Source of the DNA: Strigops habroptila
Lineage: Eukaryota; Chordata; Aves; Psittaciformes; Psittacidae
NCBI RefSeq assembly: GCF_004027225.2
Contig: NC_044290.2
Location: 2,682,906-2,746,905 of the forward strand
DNA: 64,000 bases
Direction: 5' to 3'
Shown here piece after piece: positions 53,325-64,000 of the stretch. Position 1 is the first letter of the stretch, and every line of letters starts with the position of its first letter. The notes beneath the pieces were generated by a model, which had not been told where the DNA came from, searched no databases, and saw only the letters and a program-made list of their open reading frames with translations. Made by a program: the position numbers and the translations under genes.

Positions 53325-56300
53325 GTTGGCGAGGTGCCCGCGGGTCTCCCGGCGCCTGCAGGGTCGCGGTGGGCGCTGGCTCTGCGCTCGCTGTCGGGAT
53401 GGAACGACGGGACTCGGCCGGGGCAGGTCGGAGCCGCTAAAGAGCAGTTTCTGGGAGGCTCCTCCCCGAGCGCAGGTGAGCGGCGGCGGCGATGGAGGCA
53501 CATGGAAAGTGACTCGACGAACCAGTCTGGGGGGGAAGAGCAGAGCCCCAGGGGGAGGACGGGGCTTGGACCCGCCCTGGCTTGGGGAGTGTTTCTGCAC
53601 ACACAGCCCCAACCGAGCGGCAGCTTCCCAGCGGAGACCAGCGAGCACAGCAGGGAGGGAAAACGGCAACCGCCTCTTTGAGGGATGCACTGCACTTCCC
53701 AAACACGTTCTAAAGCATCTTCTTCCATTGGCTGTTTAAAATGCCAGAGAAGCAGCAGAAACCCTACAGATGAAGCCAACCAAGAGTTTTCCAAGGCAGC
53801 ATAGCAGTTTGGGAACCACCACTTTGCAGGACATGATGTTATTTTGCAGTTCAGGAAGGTTTCGGCCCAGGCTCAGAACAAGGCAGTCCCAGCTCCAGCA
53901 GAACACTGAAAGGTCATGGCAGAACGAAGGTTGGAAGCTCTAGCACAGCATCACAAAAACTGCAGCCAGTAGGATTCAGGTTCTGACACAAACTCAGGTC
54001 CCAAAGCCCCCAAGACCTGGCTCTGAGGCTCTATTGAGACACCCTGTCTGTGCAAGACCTTAGAGCAGGCTCTGCCTCTGGGCATCTATTTTCCCTGTGG
54101 AGCAAAGCTTCAGAGTCCCAGCTGGTTCCCCGTACAGCCCAACACCACTTTGGCATCTCCATGGCTCCCAGGGATGCCCGTCCAGGCTGTGCTGCACCCC
54201 AGGGCTCTCCTAAGCCACTGCAAGGGTGGGCTGGCATCTACATCCTGTGGGTTTCAGACAAAGCAAAGTTCAAAGATCCCCAGAAATCAGGAAGCCTGTG
54301 TTTCAGGCTGATCCTACATGGATCCCACAGCAACGTGGGATCCTTATCCAGTGCAGGACCAGAGAGGAAGGGCAGAGGATGGAGGAGGAAGAAGACAGAA
54401 GCAGATGGGGACCACAGTCCCCACATAAGCACCAGCCACCCATGGTGCCGACACCATTTGTGGCTGTTCTTCCCCATTTCATGTGACCCAAGAATGATCC
54501 AGAGCTAGAGGCAAAGGCCAGAGGGTCCCTCATCACTTCCTGGGTGACCTCTTTGTCCTCTTTAAATTGGCACAAACCAAATCACATTTGTCTCAGGAGA
54601 GAAAGGCGCACATAGGACAAGGCTCCTTTGCAAGTGACTTGCTTTCCACTATGGTTTTGCTCTTCAACAAGCTGCAAAGCCCTGCTTTTTCATGTAGTAT
54701 CACAGCTTGGGCCCTGCTTCTCACATCAGGATCTCAAAAGCATGAAGACAGGAGGTCCCCACAGCTCAAAGCACTGGGAGGTGTGGACCTTAGGAGGACA
54801 GGTGACCTCTCCTCCAAAGGGGCTGGGGTTAACAGAGACCTGCCTCAGGGCCTGTCTTTGCTGCGTGAAGGTTTATACACAGGTTGGAAAGTGGTTCCAG
54901 AGAGATCACCCCTTTGCCATTAACATCCAGTTGACCAATGACAGCAACGATGCTCCTTGACCGGAGCTGCTGGAGGGCCCCAGGCAGGAGGAACCAGCAC
55001 AGCACCCGTAGCCCACAGGACCAGACCCTGCTGCATTTGCATTCAAAGCCTTAAAGCAAGATGAAGCCTCGCCAGGGCCAAGAGTTGAAAGCATCTGAGG
55101 CCAAGCAAACCTCAGTCTGTACCCACACAAAGCAGCAGATCCGGAGCCCATGGCTGCACCTCTCTGCAGGGTTGCCCCCCTCTGCAGGGCTGCTGCTTGC
55201 ACAAGCCAGGAGGGATCAATCCCCTGGGAATTCAAACTGAACAAACTAAATTGAACAAGATGGATTGCCTGTAATGCCCTGGAACACAGCGTACTTGTAC
55301 GTAACGCAAACAGCAAACCAGGCACATCCCAACACCCCCCAGGGCAACCTGCTTCCTGAGCCATCCATCACCCCCATCCTGGAGCCAAGGGCTGGCTCCT
55401 CAGCTGCAGAGCCTTAAACCAGCACCTTCCTCTCCTGTGTTTAACAAGGCAGAGGTTGAGACTTCCCCCAGCCAAGCCCCACCTGGCAAGGACCAGACAG
55501 AGCATTTTAGAAAGCTGATAGTGTTTGATCTCAACCCTGTGCACACACAGACACACGCTCTGGCAGGCAGCAGTATCCTCTGTGCCATATGCAGACAGAC
55601 AGACAAACACCAGCTAATCTCAGGCTGACAGGGGAAGAGATTGGCAGAGGAGCACCCGTCTGCTCACAGATGGTGCAAGACACAAAGGCCAGATCCAACC
55701 TGGGATTTGAGCCCTGCCCCAGGAGTGATGCCAAGTATCCAGCCTGCCTCATGGAGGTGAAGGGACCTGACTCCTCCTCACTCAAACACACGGTGGGAGG
55801 AGAAGAGGCAGAGCCAGCCTGCTCGCCCCACACAGAGCCATGCCACAAGCACGGCTCACCCAGCCCTCAGCAAAGCCCCAAGGGGTCTTTCACCATCCCA
55901 GCCCCAGGGAACAAGAGTGGCAGGGGGAAGCCATGGGCAGAGTCAAGGATGGCTCCAGAGTGACAGGTCGTGCCAGCTCAGAACAAGTGTTTGCTGCAGT
56001 GAGGGATGCTCTGCCTGCTGCCAGCCCAGCGACGGCCACCACGACCTGCACACGTGAAGGGGATGTGGCTGCAAGACTCCTCAGGGAACACTTGTGATGG
56101 GCACTGCTTGCTTCAGCCCAGGTCACCTCCAGATCTCAGCGGGTTCTGTTCAAACCAGCCCCCGCCATGCCAGGGCAGAGCACAGTGGTTCACCCAGGCC
56201 CTGCAAGAAGCAACAGGCAAGGAGACCAGTTCAGCCAGTTCTCCACCACAGCTACCCACACGCTGTGCCTGGCACTTGGACCCGAGCCCAAAACCCAAGA

Positions 56301-59300
56301 TGTGCTTGCTCCTTGGAGCTGGAAAACTAAGCACAGCTTTCCAAGACAACCATCCAAAACAGCATTACCAAGCATGTCCCGACCACCCCAGCTGTATTTC
56401 CAATGGGATCACTCTGCACTGCAATGGGGATCAAGCTCCCTGCTGCCACAGCCAGCAGAGCTGCCTTGCACCAGCGAGATCATCCATGGTGAGGATGGAT
56501 CCAGATCATTCCTGGTCAGGCGTGGGCAGCCTTCGCTTCATTGCTGATGGACCAGCCTTGAAATGCTGCTGTTGATCTACAGATAAGGTCAATCAAGAGG
56601 AGGTTGTGCCTTGCCCAGGCAAGTCTCCAGATAGGCTACAGCTCACTTTGAGGGGTGAGATGCATCTCCTGGGGTTATAGACATGGGGCTGGCTGCTCTG
56701 ACACAGCTCCAGGCACAACAGGAGATGGTTTGGGAAGTCACATCACAATCATTTCATTCACTTTCCAGAACAGGACCTGGGGATCCATCCCAATAGCCTG
56801 GAGCTGTGCCACGATGCAGATGCCTGGGTTTACAGAGCAGTCACATAACCAGATGCTCTCTTGCTGCTCACACCAATGAGTAGGTGCCTGCAGGGGCAGA
56901 CAGCAGGCGCAGCTGCATAGAGGGCCTTGGTGAGCACGTTACGTTTCAGGGAATGAAGATTTCAGGGACAATCCTGGACTAATCTTTCCTAAGAGCCTGG
57001 CAGAGGAGCAGTTCAGAGGATGGCGTGTCTCTGTTACGAGGCAGGTTTAGCTTTTACAGAGGAGATGATGGTTTAATATGACCCATAAATTATTTACTCT
57101 TACCTGTTAAGACCATTTGCCCTTCTGGGTGACAACATACTTGCTTCCTCTGCTTCTCTCGCCTCCCGACCATCCTTTGCACACCAGTGCTCTGGCTGAG
57201 TTTTCTTCTCACTTCACCTCTTTGCTCCTGAACTCCTTCATTCTTGAAATGATCCTCCTGGGAAGCGATGTGCTGAAATCAAATCAATATGAGCAGAGCC
57301 CTTACCCTGCACAAGCCTCTCATGTCCCACCACTAAGAGCTGCTCCTGGGCAGGCACTGCAGGGAAAACTCCACTGCTAAGGTCCTAAATGGCCCTGTAG
57401 AAGTGGTGGGTGCCTACAGCAGAGCAATGGAAGGACCTTTACAACAAATTGAACAGTTGGGAGATGGGAAGAGATGAGCAGGAACCATCAGTGAGCACGG
57501 ATGCAGGAGGGTGGTTGGGGTTTGGTCTTCAGTACTCTTGGAAACAGTCTTGATTTGTTCCTAAACCACCACCTATGGACGAGCTTCAATGCATTTCCTC
57601 CCCCCATAAAGCCCCTGCCAACGATCACCCATATTTACACCAAGTAAAGCCAAGGCCCATCCCACCAACTGCCCTGGCCAGCAGCATCCCACCAACACAG
57701 CCCCAAGGACAAAGAGTTTCACAGCCACGGGGTCAGAGGCAGTGCCCAGGAGCTGGAGGAAGATTCCTCACTTGGTCACCTCTCATCTTCACTCCATGGA
57801 ACAGCAGAGGTAAGTCACAGCCGCTCCTGCCTGTGCCCAGCATCTGATTTTTATGTCTAATAGTCTTGGAGAGACGCAGGAGGCTGCACAGGGGCAGGAG
57901 CCCTCTGTAACATGGCAGATGCTTTGCTACACAGAGATGCTGCTTGTTTGGCAGCAGGATGGGCAGGTACAGCCAGCCCAGACCAAGACTTGTTGCAAAG
58001 GATGCTTGTCAGCCTCTTTACAACTGGAGACAGAGGCTGTAAGAGTTGAGCTGTCCTCAGCAAGAGGGAAACCCTCCTAAGAGTCTCCAGAGCCACGGAG
58101 AACAGAGATGCAGGAAGACAGCAGCCACGGGAGTCAGGAGCCAGGGACACACCAACGTTCACTACCTTGAGAGGTATCAGAGCCTGTTCCCACTGCGCAC
58201 AAGTCAGCCACATCCTTCCTCACACCTTTTTGTGTTATTTTTACCCCAGCCCTTTTTCTTCTTTGTGGACAGTTTTCACCCAAGCCAAAATGAAACTCCA
58301 GAGCCTTAGAAGAGCCCATTTCTAAAAGATCACCATCTCACTGGGAAAACAGGACACTTGATTTTCTAAAGTGTAACATCACTCAGTCCTCATGTTTTAC
58401 TTTGTCTTTGCCAACTGATAAGTGCAAAGAGGAAGCACAAAGGCCCCGACCCTTCTCCCCGCAGGTCTGATTAAGACCCATTTAAAAGGTCCCTGGGACA
58501 GGCTGGCTCAGAGGCAGCAGAGGAAAGGGGCTTCAGGACCAAGGGACCTTCCCCCGGAAGACCAGAGGAGGCCAAAATCCTTGGGAACAGGAAATCCAGG
58601 TCCTCCTTCTTTATATCTCTCTAAATACAGAGGACACTGGCACCACCTCATTAACAGCTCACTCCCAAGGCTTTTAGGGACTACTCATCCCTAGACCCTT
58701 CAGACATCAAAAAGACTTGCCTGCTACCACCCCATCGCCTCTCCAGGCTCATTACAGCATCCTCCAGCTTCTTCTGAGTTTAAACCCTCAAGCCAAGGAG
58801 CAGGACATCATGGCAATTCCCTGCAGCAGCTAACACCTTAGCCTGGTTTTCCTCTCCCCAGAGGATTAGCAAGGCTGTAATAGCACTAAATGCATTCACT
58901 AATGGCAGATTCTCAAGACACTTTGTCTGGAAAACTTGTTCATAACTCACAGGATGCAGCCTGCAAAATTGGCTTTATTATCCAGTGACAGTGCTGAAGG
59001 GAGCTGCTTCCCAAACAGGGTAATTGGATCTGAACAAGATGTGTCCTAGATCATTCAGCAGGCAAGGATGCACAAATGGCACAGCTGGAGAAGCACCCCA
59101 TGGAATCAGGGTGGAGATCAGAGCTTTTGGGATAGGTTTCTTCCACATCTCCCAAAAGAGCTGCTCTGCTCCAATGGCAGCATCCTGGAGAAGGGACCAG
59201 CCCCTGTAAACCCTGATCTGAAGCACCAGGCAATCGGCTCAGATCAGGATGAGGGAAAGTTAAATGCAAGAGCAGGTTTGCTCTCCTCTGTGCCTCCACA

Positions 59301-59582
59301 CTCAAGTGCAACACAAAGGCCTTGTAATGTGCATAGATCCCTGCAGGATGTCATACCATAGGTGGTGGCAGCTGAACCATGGACAACTGGAACAGCTCAA
59401 AGCCTGTTCAGCTCCCTGCTTGGGAGAAAAACTTCTGACCTTGGTACAAAGAGCTGAGTGGAGGAGATGATGTTTGGAAGAGACAGGTCCAGGCTGGAGC
59501 ACACCCTTTGGCAAGACCTGAACATTCTTGATGCTCACACACTCTAGCACACACCACCAAGGGAGGATCATCATGTCCTAGG
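53325..59582. other. EVPL 5' flank and intergenic region
   Basis: About 53.3-53.6 kb is GC-rich with CpGs and probably contains the EVPL promoter and 5' UTR; I see no clear TATA box at a fixed distance. From 53.7 to 59.5 kb the sequence is unique. I find no exon with a recognisable protein, no tRNA and no array. Confidence 0.65.
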
Positions 59583-59823
59583 AAGGAGGGGAGACTGAGA
59601 TGAGCTCTGAGGCAGAAGCTCTTCCCTGTGAGGGTGCTGAGGCGCTGGCACAGGGTGCCCAGAGAAGCTGTGGCTGCCCCATCCCTGGCAGTGTTCAAGG
59701 CCAGGTTGGACACAGGGGCTTGGAGCAACCTGCTCTAGTGGAAGGTGTCCCTGCCCGTGGCAGGGGTTGGAACTGGATGAGCTTTGAGATCCCTCCCAAC
59801 ACAAACCAGTCTGGGATTCTGTG
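59583..59823 (+). mobile_element. CR1 retrotransposon 3' fragment (copy A of a near-identical pair)
   Basis: From GGGGAGACTGAGATGAGCTC through CCAACACAAACCAGT, ending GGGATTCTGTGA. The inner ~170 bp (to CCCGTGGCAGGG) match the copy at 61.7 kb base for base by eye. Confidence 0.92.
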
Positions 59824-61635
59824 ACCACGCTTTCAGACACCCTCCAAACCAAATCAAGTCCATGGGAGGGCTCTGTTTGCAACACAGGGTTAGTGGGGTT
59901 AGTGAGGGAGGAGACAAATCCCTCCTGGGTGACCCAGGCTGGGAGCAGGGTGGTGACAGCCCCTGCAAACCAGCTCCCAGGCAGGAGGGCAGCACTGGAG
60001 CCCCTCTTCAGGGGCAGAGGGTGCAGCACCCAGCAGCTGGGCCAGTGGCTGACGCCCCTCAGCAGCCCCCAGTGTGTTTCAATCAGACATGAATCTCCTG
60101 CAAAGCTCCATTTTTGAGCTGCTCTTGCTTGGTTCAGTGGCGAGTTCTCCCGTGGCAGAGGGACCAGAGCAGGATGAATCCATGGGCCACAACTAATTCT
60201 GCGCAGCCAGACTTCGCCTGCCCCGACTTAATTTGATGCTCTGAGAAAATTAGATGTTCTCCCACTTGTGTGGAAAAAGGCCAGCACTGAAGGTAATTCA
60301 GAGGCTTTGATGCTGCTCTTTAGTCATTCGGGCACCACAGCCACAGCATCACTGCCTGCACTGACCACAGGCTGGGGCTGAGAGTCACTAATCCTCATCA
60401 CAGCGTGTGAGCCTCAGGCAAGCTGCTGTGTCTGCTCCATGCACAGACACCACCGACCCAGCAAGAGCACAGGACGACTATTTCCAGAGCAGGAATTGTA
60501 ACTTGAATAACCCCAACACTGCAGGTGCCCAGCAGTGGAGGAGTTTGCCCAAGATCATACTGTGGCAGTACCTATAAGTACACACTAGCATCTGGGTCTG
60601 AATTTGATGGCACCTGGAGAACATGAAAGCTGTGCCCAAGGCCACGTGTGCACAACAGACTGAACCCGTAGAAAGTGGTGTTAAACCTCCTCCTCTGAGA
60701 TATTACTGCTTTTTAGGCCAGAGGTGGGAAGATTTTCAGCCCGGGTTGACAAAGAAGGGCTGGGGATGGAGTGAGAGGATGATGCGGCCGCCTCCCTCCC
60801 ATGCCAGCCCTGGCACAAGGGAATTTGCGCTTGGGCTTAGCTCTAACCCAAACACTGTAATCCAGGGCTCAGCACAGAGCAAGGCACTAATTGCTCCCTG
60901 GTGCAAAGCAAATCCCAGTGCAAACAAAACCACAAGAGTGATAACACTCCAAAAACCAAAGAGTGATGACACTGCGGGTATTTGGGCTGGAAGCTCCAGA
61001 GCAAGGACCCCCCAGCTTTGTGCCCACCCACATCCCACCATGACCCACTTCCCCAGGATGGGATTTTTGGAGCAACGGCAGCAGGTACAGACCAGCCGTT
61101 CAGGTGAGTGCAGCAGGACAGCGAGGGCCTGGCCGCTCCTCAGACACAAAGCAGCACACCCAGGCCCAGGAGACCTCACCCAAAGGAAGAGGGTCAGGGA
61201 GTGGTTGCATTGCACAAACCTGTTCACCCTCGGCAGGGTTTGGGTGAGCCCAGCACCAACCTTTGCTGCAGGTGTGTCCCTCCGACCGGCTCCTGCAGCA
61301 CAGAGTCGCTCCACAGCAATCCCTCCTTGTGCCAGGGCCCAGGAAGAAGAGGGACTCAAGCTGTGACCCAGGTTTCCAAGCTGGGATGGAGAAGCTGCAG
61401 CCCCAGGGAAGCTCAGAGCACAAAGGCTGCTCCAGCCCACTTCTGCTCGGCAGCTTTCAAAATCCTTGTCAGCTTTATATTCATTATATCCTTCCTCTTG
61501 GAGCTTCCTATTATACACTGGGGCACTCACCATGCACCTTTCACTTCCTCCCAGATCAGAAAGGGATGCTCTTTGGCTGCAAACCAACCTCCAGATGTTC
61601 TTACACTTGAAGAACAAACTAAGGGGCTGACAAGA
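59824..61635. other. Intergenic segment between two CR1 copies
   Basis: Unique sequence. Long open frames here (247 codons on plus from 60623; 369 codons on minus, 60736-61845) overlap each other. The minus one runs out of CR1 DNA. Neither resembles a known protein. Confidence 0.65.
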
Positions 61636-61942
61636 AATCTGAAGAGGGGCTTTGGACAAGGGCCTGTAGGGACAGGACAAGGGGAATGGCTTTAACCTGC
61701 CAGAGGGGAGACTGAGATGAGCTCTGAGGCAGAAGCTCTTCCCTGTGAGGGTGCTGAGGCGCTGGCACAGGGTGCCCAGAGAAGCTGTGGCTGCCCCATC
61801 CCTGGCAGTGTTCAAGGCCAGGTTGGACACAGGGGCTTGGAGCAACCTGCTCTAGTGGAAGGTGTCCCTGCCCGTGGCAGGGGGTTGGAACTGGGTGAGC
61901 TTTAAGGTCCCTTCCAACCCAAACCAGGCTGTGAGTCTATGA
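61636..61942 (+). mobile_element. CR1 retrotransposon 3' fragment (copy B of a near-identical pair)
   Basis: GACAAGAAATCTGAAGAGGG through TTCCAACCCAAACCAGGCTG, ending GAGTCTATGA. It extends about 65 bp further 5' than copy A. Confidence 0.93.
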
Positions 61943-64000
61943 CAAGAGCTGTGCAGGAGCACAGACCTCTCTCAGCAGATGCATCCTCTCCCAAAAGCTA
62001 GTTCTACTCACTCCCACTGGAGCTGCACAAGGACTCCCCACATCTAAATTCCAGCAGCTGCAGCCCCTTACCTCCAGCACCCACTGGGGATGTGTCTGCC
62101 TGAGGCAGCTTGGATCAGACAGATGGTTTTCTCCACTAACACAGTACCTTCAGTTTAAAATACCCCCAATTCCTCAGTTTAAAGGAAACTTTCGTTAACT
62201 CAAAGCTCCCAGGCCAGACAGTAACTGTCCTACATGTCACGTCTCATTTCTGTCTTTAAACTGCCCTGTCTCATGCCAACCATTCCTCATGTCCCATTAG
62301 TCCCTCAAGAGCCACCCATTGTCACTGGACCCCTCAGAGTGCAAGACCAGAGTGAGCATTGCCCAAAAGCCAGGTCTATCACTGGTGGTGTAGCCAAGGG
62401 CCACAATGTACATCTCATTCCTGTTTTAACTGATGCAATGGCACCAGGCTTAGCCTGTAATTAACATTCCAGTGCTAAACTCAAAGGTTCTCCATAGGAA
62501 AAGTTGACGGAAAGCAATAATGCCAACAGGAAGCTCCAGCATGATGGTCTGAGGGCAGTCAGGAGGCCTACTTGCCGATTCATTCATGGCAAGAGAGCAA
62601 ACACTTTACAGCAAACAGTGCGGCCTGATGAAAGACCAGAGCAATAAGGAAGCAGGTTTCCAGCACCATAACCCAGTGCTCTGCATCCCACTCCAGGTGT
62701 TCCAGGCACACCAACACCCGGCACTCCAGGGAATCAGTTTGGATGTACCATGACACTCCACTTCCCTGCATTGTTCCCTTCCAACTGCTGTTGTCCAAGC
62801 CTCACCTTCGCCATTCCCTGCTCCACTGCAGGGCTAAACGCCACAGAGGGCTTTGGGAGTCTGGTTTTCACCACTCAGGTGACCTCAATAACATCATTTT
62901 TCCCCTTTTTCACATTTTAAGACCTTTTCCTGATGCCTCACCAGTGCCTTCCCCATTATTTAAGGCACACGAGCGCTCACAAACCCCAGTCTACTCAATT
63001 GCCATTAACATCACATCAAACCAAATAAGCCAAGTTACCTCAGAGTGGTGGATGTCCTTATCTAAGCCCTCAGGCACAGGATCCTCCTCCTGAACTAAGT
63101 GGCCATTCTCCAGGGGTTATGTAGCCTCAGGTGATGGTTTGACCTTGGTCTTCTGGATGCTTCAGAGGCAAAGGGTGCTTGGTGTTCCCAGCGCTGCACA
63201 CCAACTACACACCTCAGAGCTCACGAATAAAACTTTATTGTTTCAAGGTTTCTTATCTGTGCTCAGCTAATCCGTTAGATCTGTCAAAAGCCGTTGGGCA
63301 CAGAGGGCAGCTGCTCTCAGCTTTCTGTAAGTCACCCATTAGGAAGTGGCTGCAGTACAAGTTTCACTGGAATCAATCTAGGCACCATGTAGATTTGTGG
63401 TAGAAAAGCAGAAAGGAGTTTGGTTTGCAAACCAAACAGGGGAACAGCTCTCAAAGTGATCCTGTGATGGAAAAGCTGAAAAGGAGAGAGCAGCTCAGAT
63501 TCAGGCTCTGCTGGTTACTCCATGACCTTTCCTTGTCTAGAAGGAAACAGGCTTTATGGGGAAGAGAGATCTACCACTCAAAACCGGGCTTTCTAGACAT
63601 TGGCATCTGATGAATACACAGTCTTCGAAGTTTCTTTCAGCTGTATGCTCTCTCCCTTGTAACCCCCACCCCAGCATCCAGAGGCAAATGGAACTGGCTA
63701 CAATACCAGAAATTTCCATTTTGTTTCCAAATAAACACAAACAGGAAGTTCCTCCTCCTCCCCTCACCTCTGAGCAGAGTCCTTTTAAAAGCTGCTCTGT
63801 ACTTTGAGAACTCACAAATCACTTCAGCTTGGAACAAAGCAGCAAACATTGACTAAAATAATGGGAATTGTTCATTCCCCCCATTCATCTGACATGCACC
63901 TTGCATGGAAAATTCCCATGACAACAACAATCCCATCATTTAGAACAGTTCTGGTTTCCACCCCTATGAACTCTGGTGCCTAAAATGGAGAAAGAACACA
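61943..64000. other. Right-flank intergenic region
   Basis: Unique sequence with no recognisable coding exon. By human synteny the next gene would be SRP68 on the minus strand, whose 3' UTR could begin here, but no coding sequence of it is visible. Confidence 0.6.
63234..63239 (-). terminator. Possible polyadenylation signal of the next minus-strand gene
   Basis: TTTATT on plus is AATAAA on minus. Five bases away is AATAAA on plus (63226-63231), so the site is near-palindromic. Assignment to a gene is inference from synteny. Confidence 0.35.

Noticed and set aside
60736-61845. 369-codon open frame on the minus strand
   Set aside because: Its start and first ~40 codons are reverse-strand CR1 DNA. 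The same peptide-like run (NLALNTARDGAATASLGTLC) recurs at the other CR1 copies. The remainder resembles no protein and overlaps a 247-codon frame on the other strand.

Overview
This window is nuclear DNA from a bird. It has multi-exon vertebrate genes with canonical GT/AG splice sites, several copies of the avian CR1 retrotransposon 3' end (including the motif around TTGGGTTGG), an LTR of a kind common in bird genomes, and short GC-rich introns. I cannot name the species. Gene order and orientation, ACOX1(-) / TEN1(+) / CDK3(+) / EVPL(-), match the human 17q25.1 block as I know it, so this is a conserved ancestral linkage group.

Layout. At 1-13,830 (minus strand) lie the first five coding exons of ACOX1, the first enzyme of peroxisomal fatty-acid beta-oxidation. 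They include the two alternative third exons (3510-3670 and 6413-6573), both exactly 161 bp. The rest of ACOX1 is off the left edge. About 13.6-14.1 kb is a GC-rich, CpG-rich, probably bidirectional promoter shared by ACOX1 and TEN1. It is followed by a 26-unit GGTA microsatellite and a decayed AT-rich minisatellite. At 15.9-17.7 kb is TEN1 (+), the small OB-fold subunit of the CST telomere complex, 127 aa in three coding exons. At 20.4-24.8 kb is CDK3 (+), a complete seven-exon, 309-aa kinase with every catalytic motif intact. At 29.1-53.3 kb is EVPL/envoplakin (-), for which I placed all 22 coding exons. They join in frame to 2030 aa and encode the N-terminal plakin domain with SH3, the coiled-coil rod, and the C-terminal plectin-repeat module. 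From 53.4 kb to the end I see no gene, only CR1 copies and unique sequence. A polyadenylation signal at 63.2 kb could mark the 3' end of the next minus-strand gene, which by human synteny would be SRP68.

The genes do not form a pathway: they cover peroxisomal lipid metabolism, telomere replication, cell-cycle entry and the epithelial cornified envelope. The functional links are local. ACOX1 and TEN1 share a promoter region, and TEN1 and CDK3 are tandem and close, with a splice acceptor just before the CDK3 start codon, which would permit the TEN1-CDK3 readthrough known in human.

I found no sign of an unknown gene system. The observations most worth a second look are the equal-length alternative ACOX1 exons, a ten-copy 58-60-residue repeat in the envoplakin rod, the repeat cluster beside the ACOX1/TEN1 promoter, and a near-identical pair of CR1 copies at 59.6 and 61.7 kb. 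All exon boundaries were read by hand from the sequence and checked for reading phase. No alignment or database search was run. Comparisons with human proteins come from memory.
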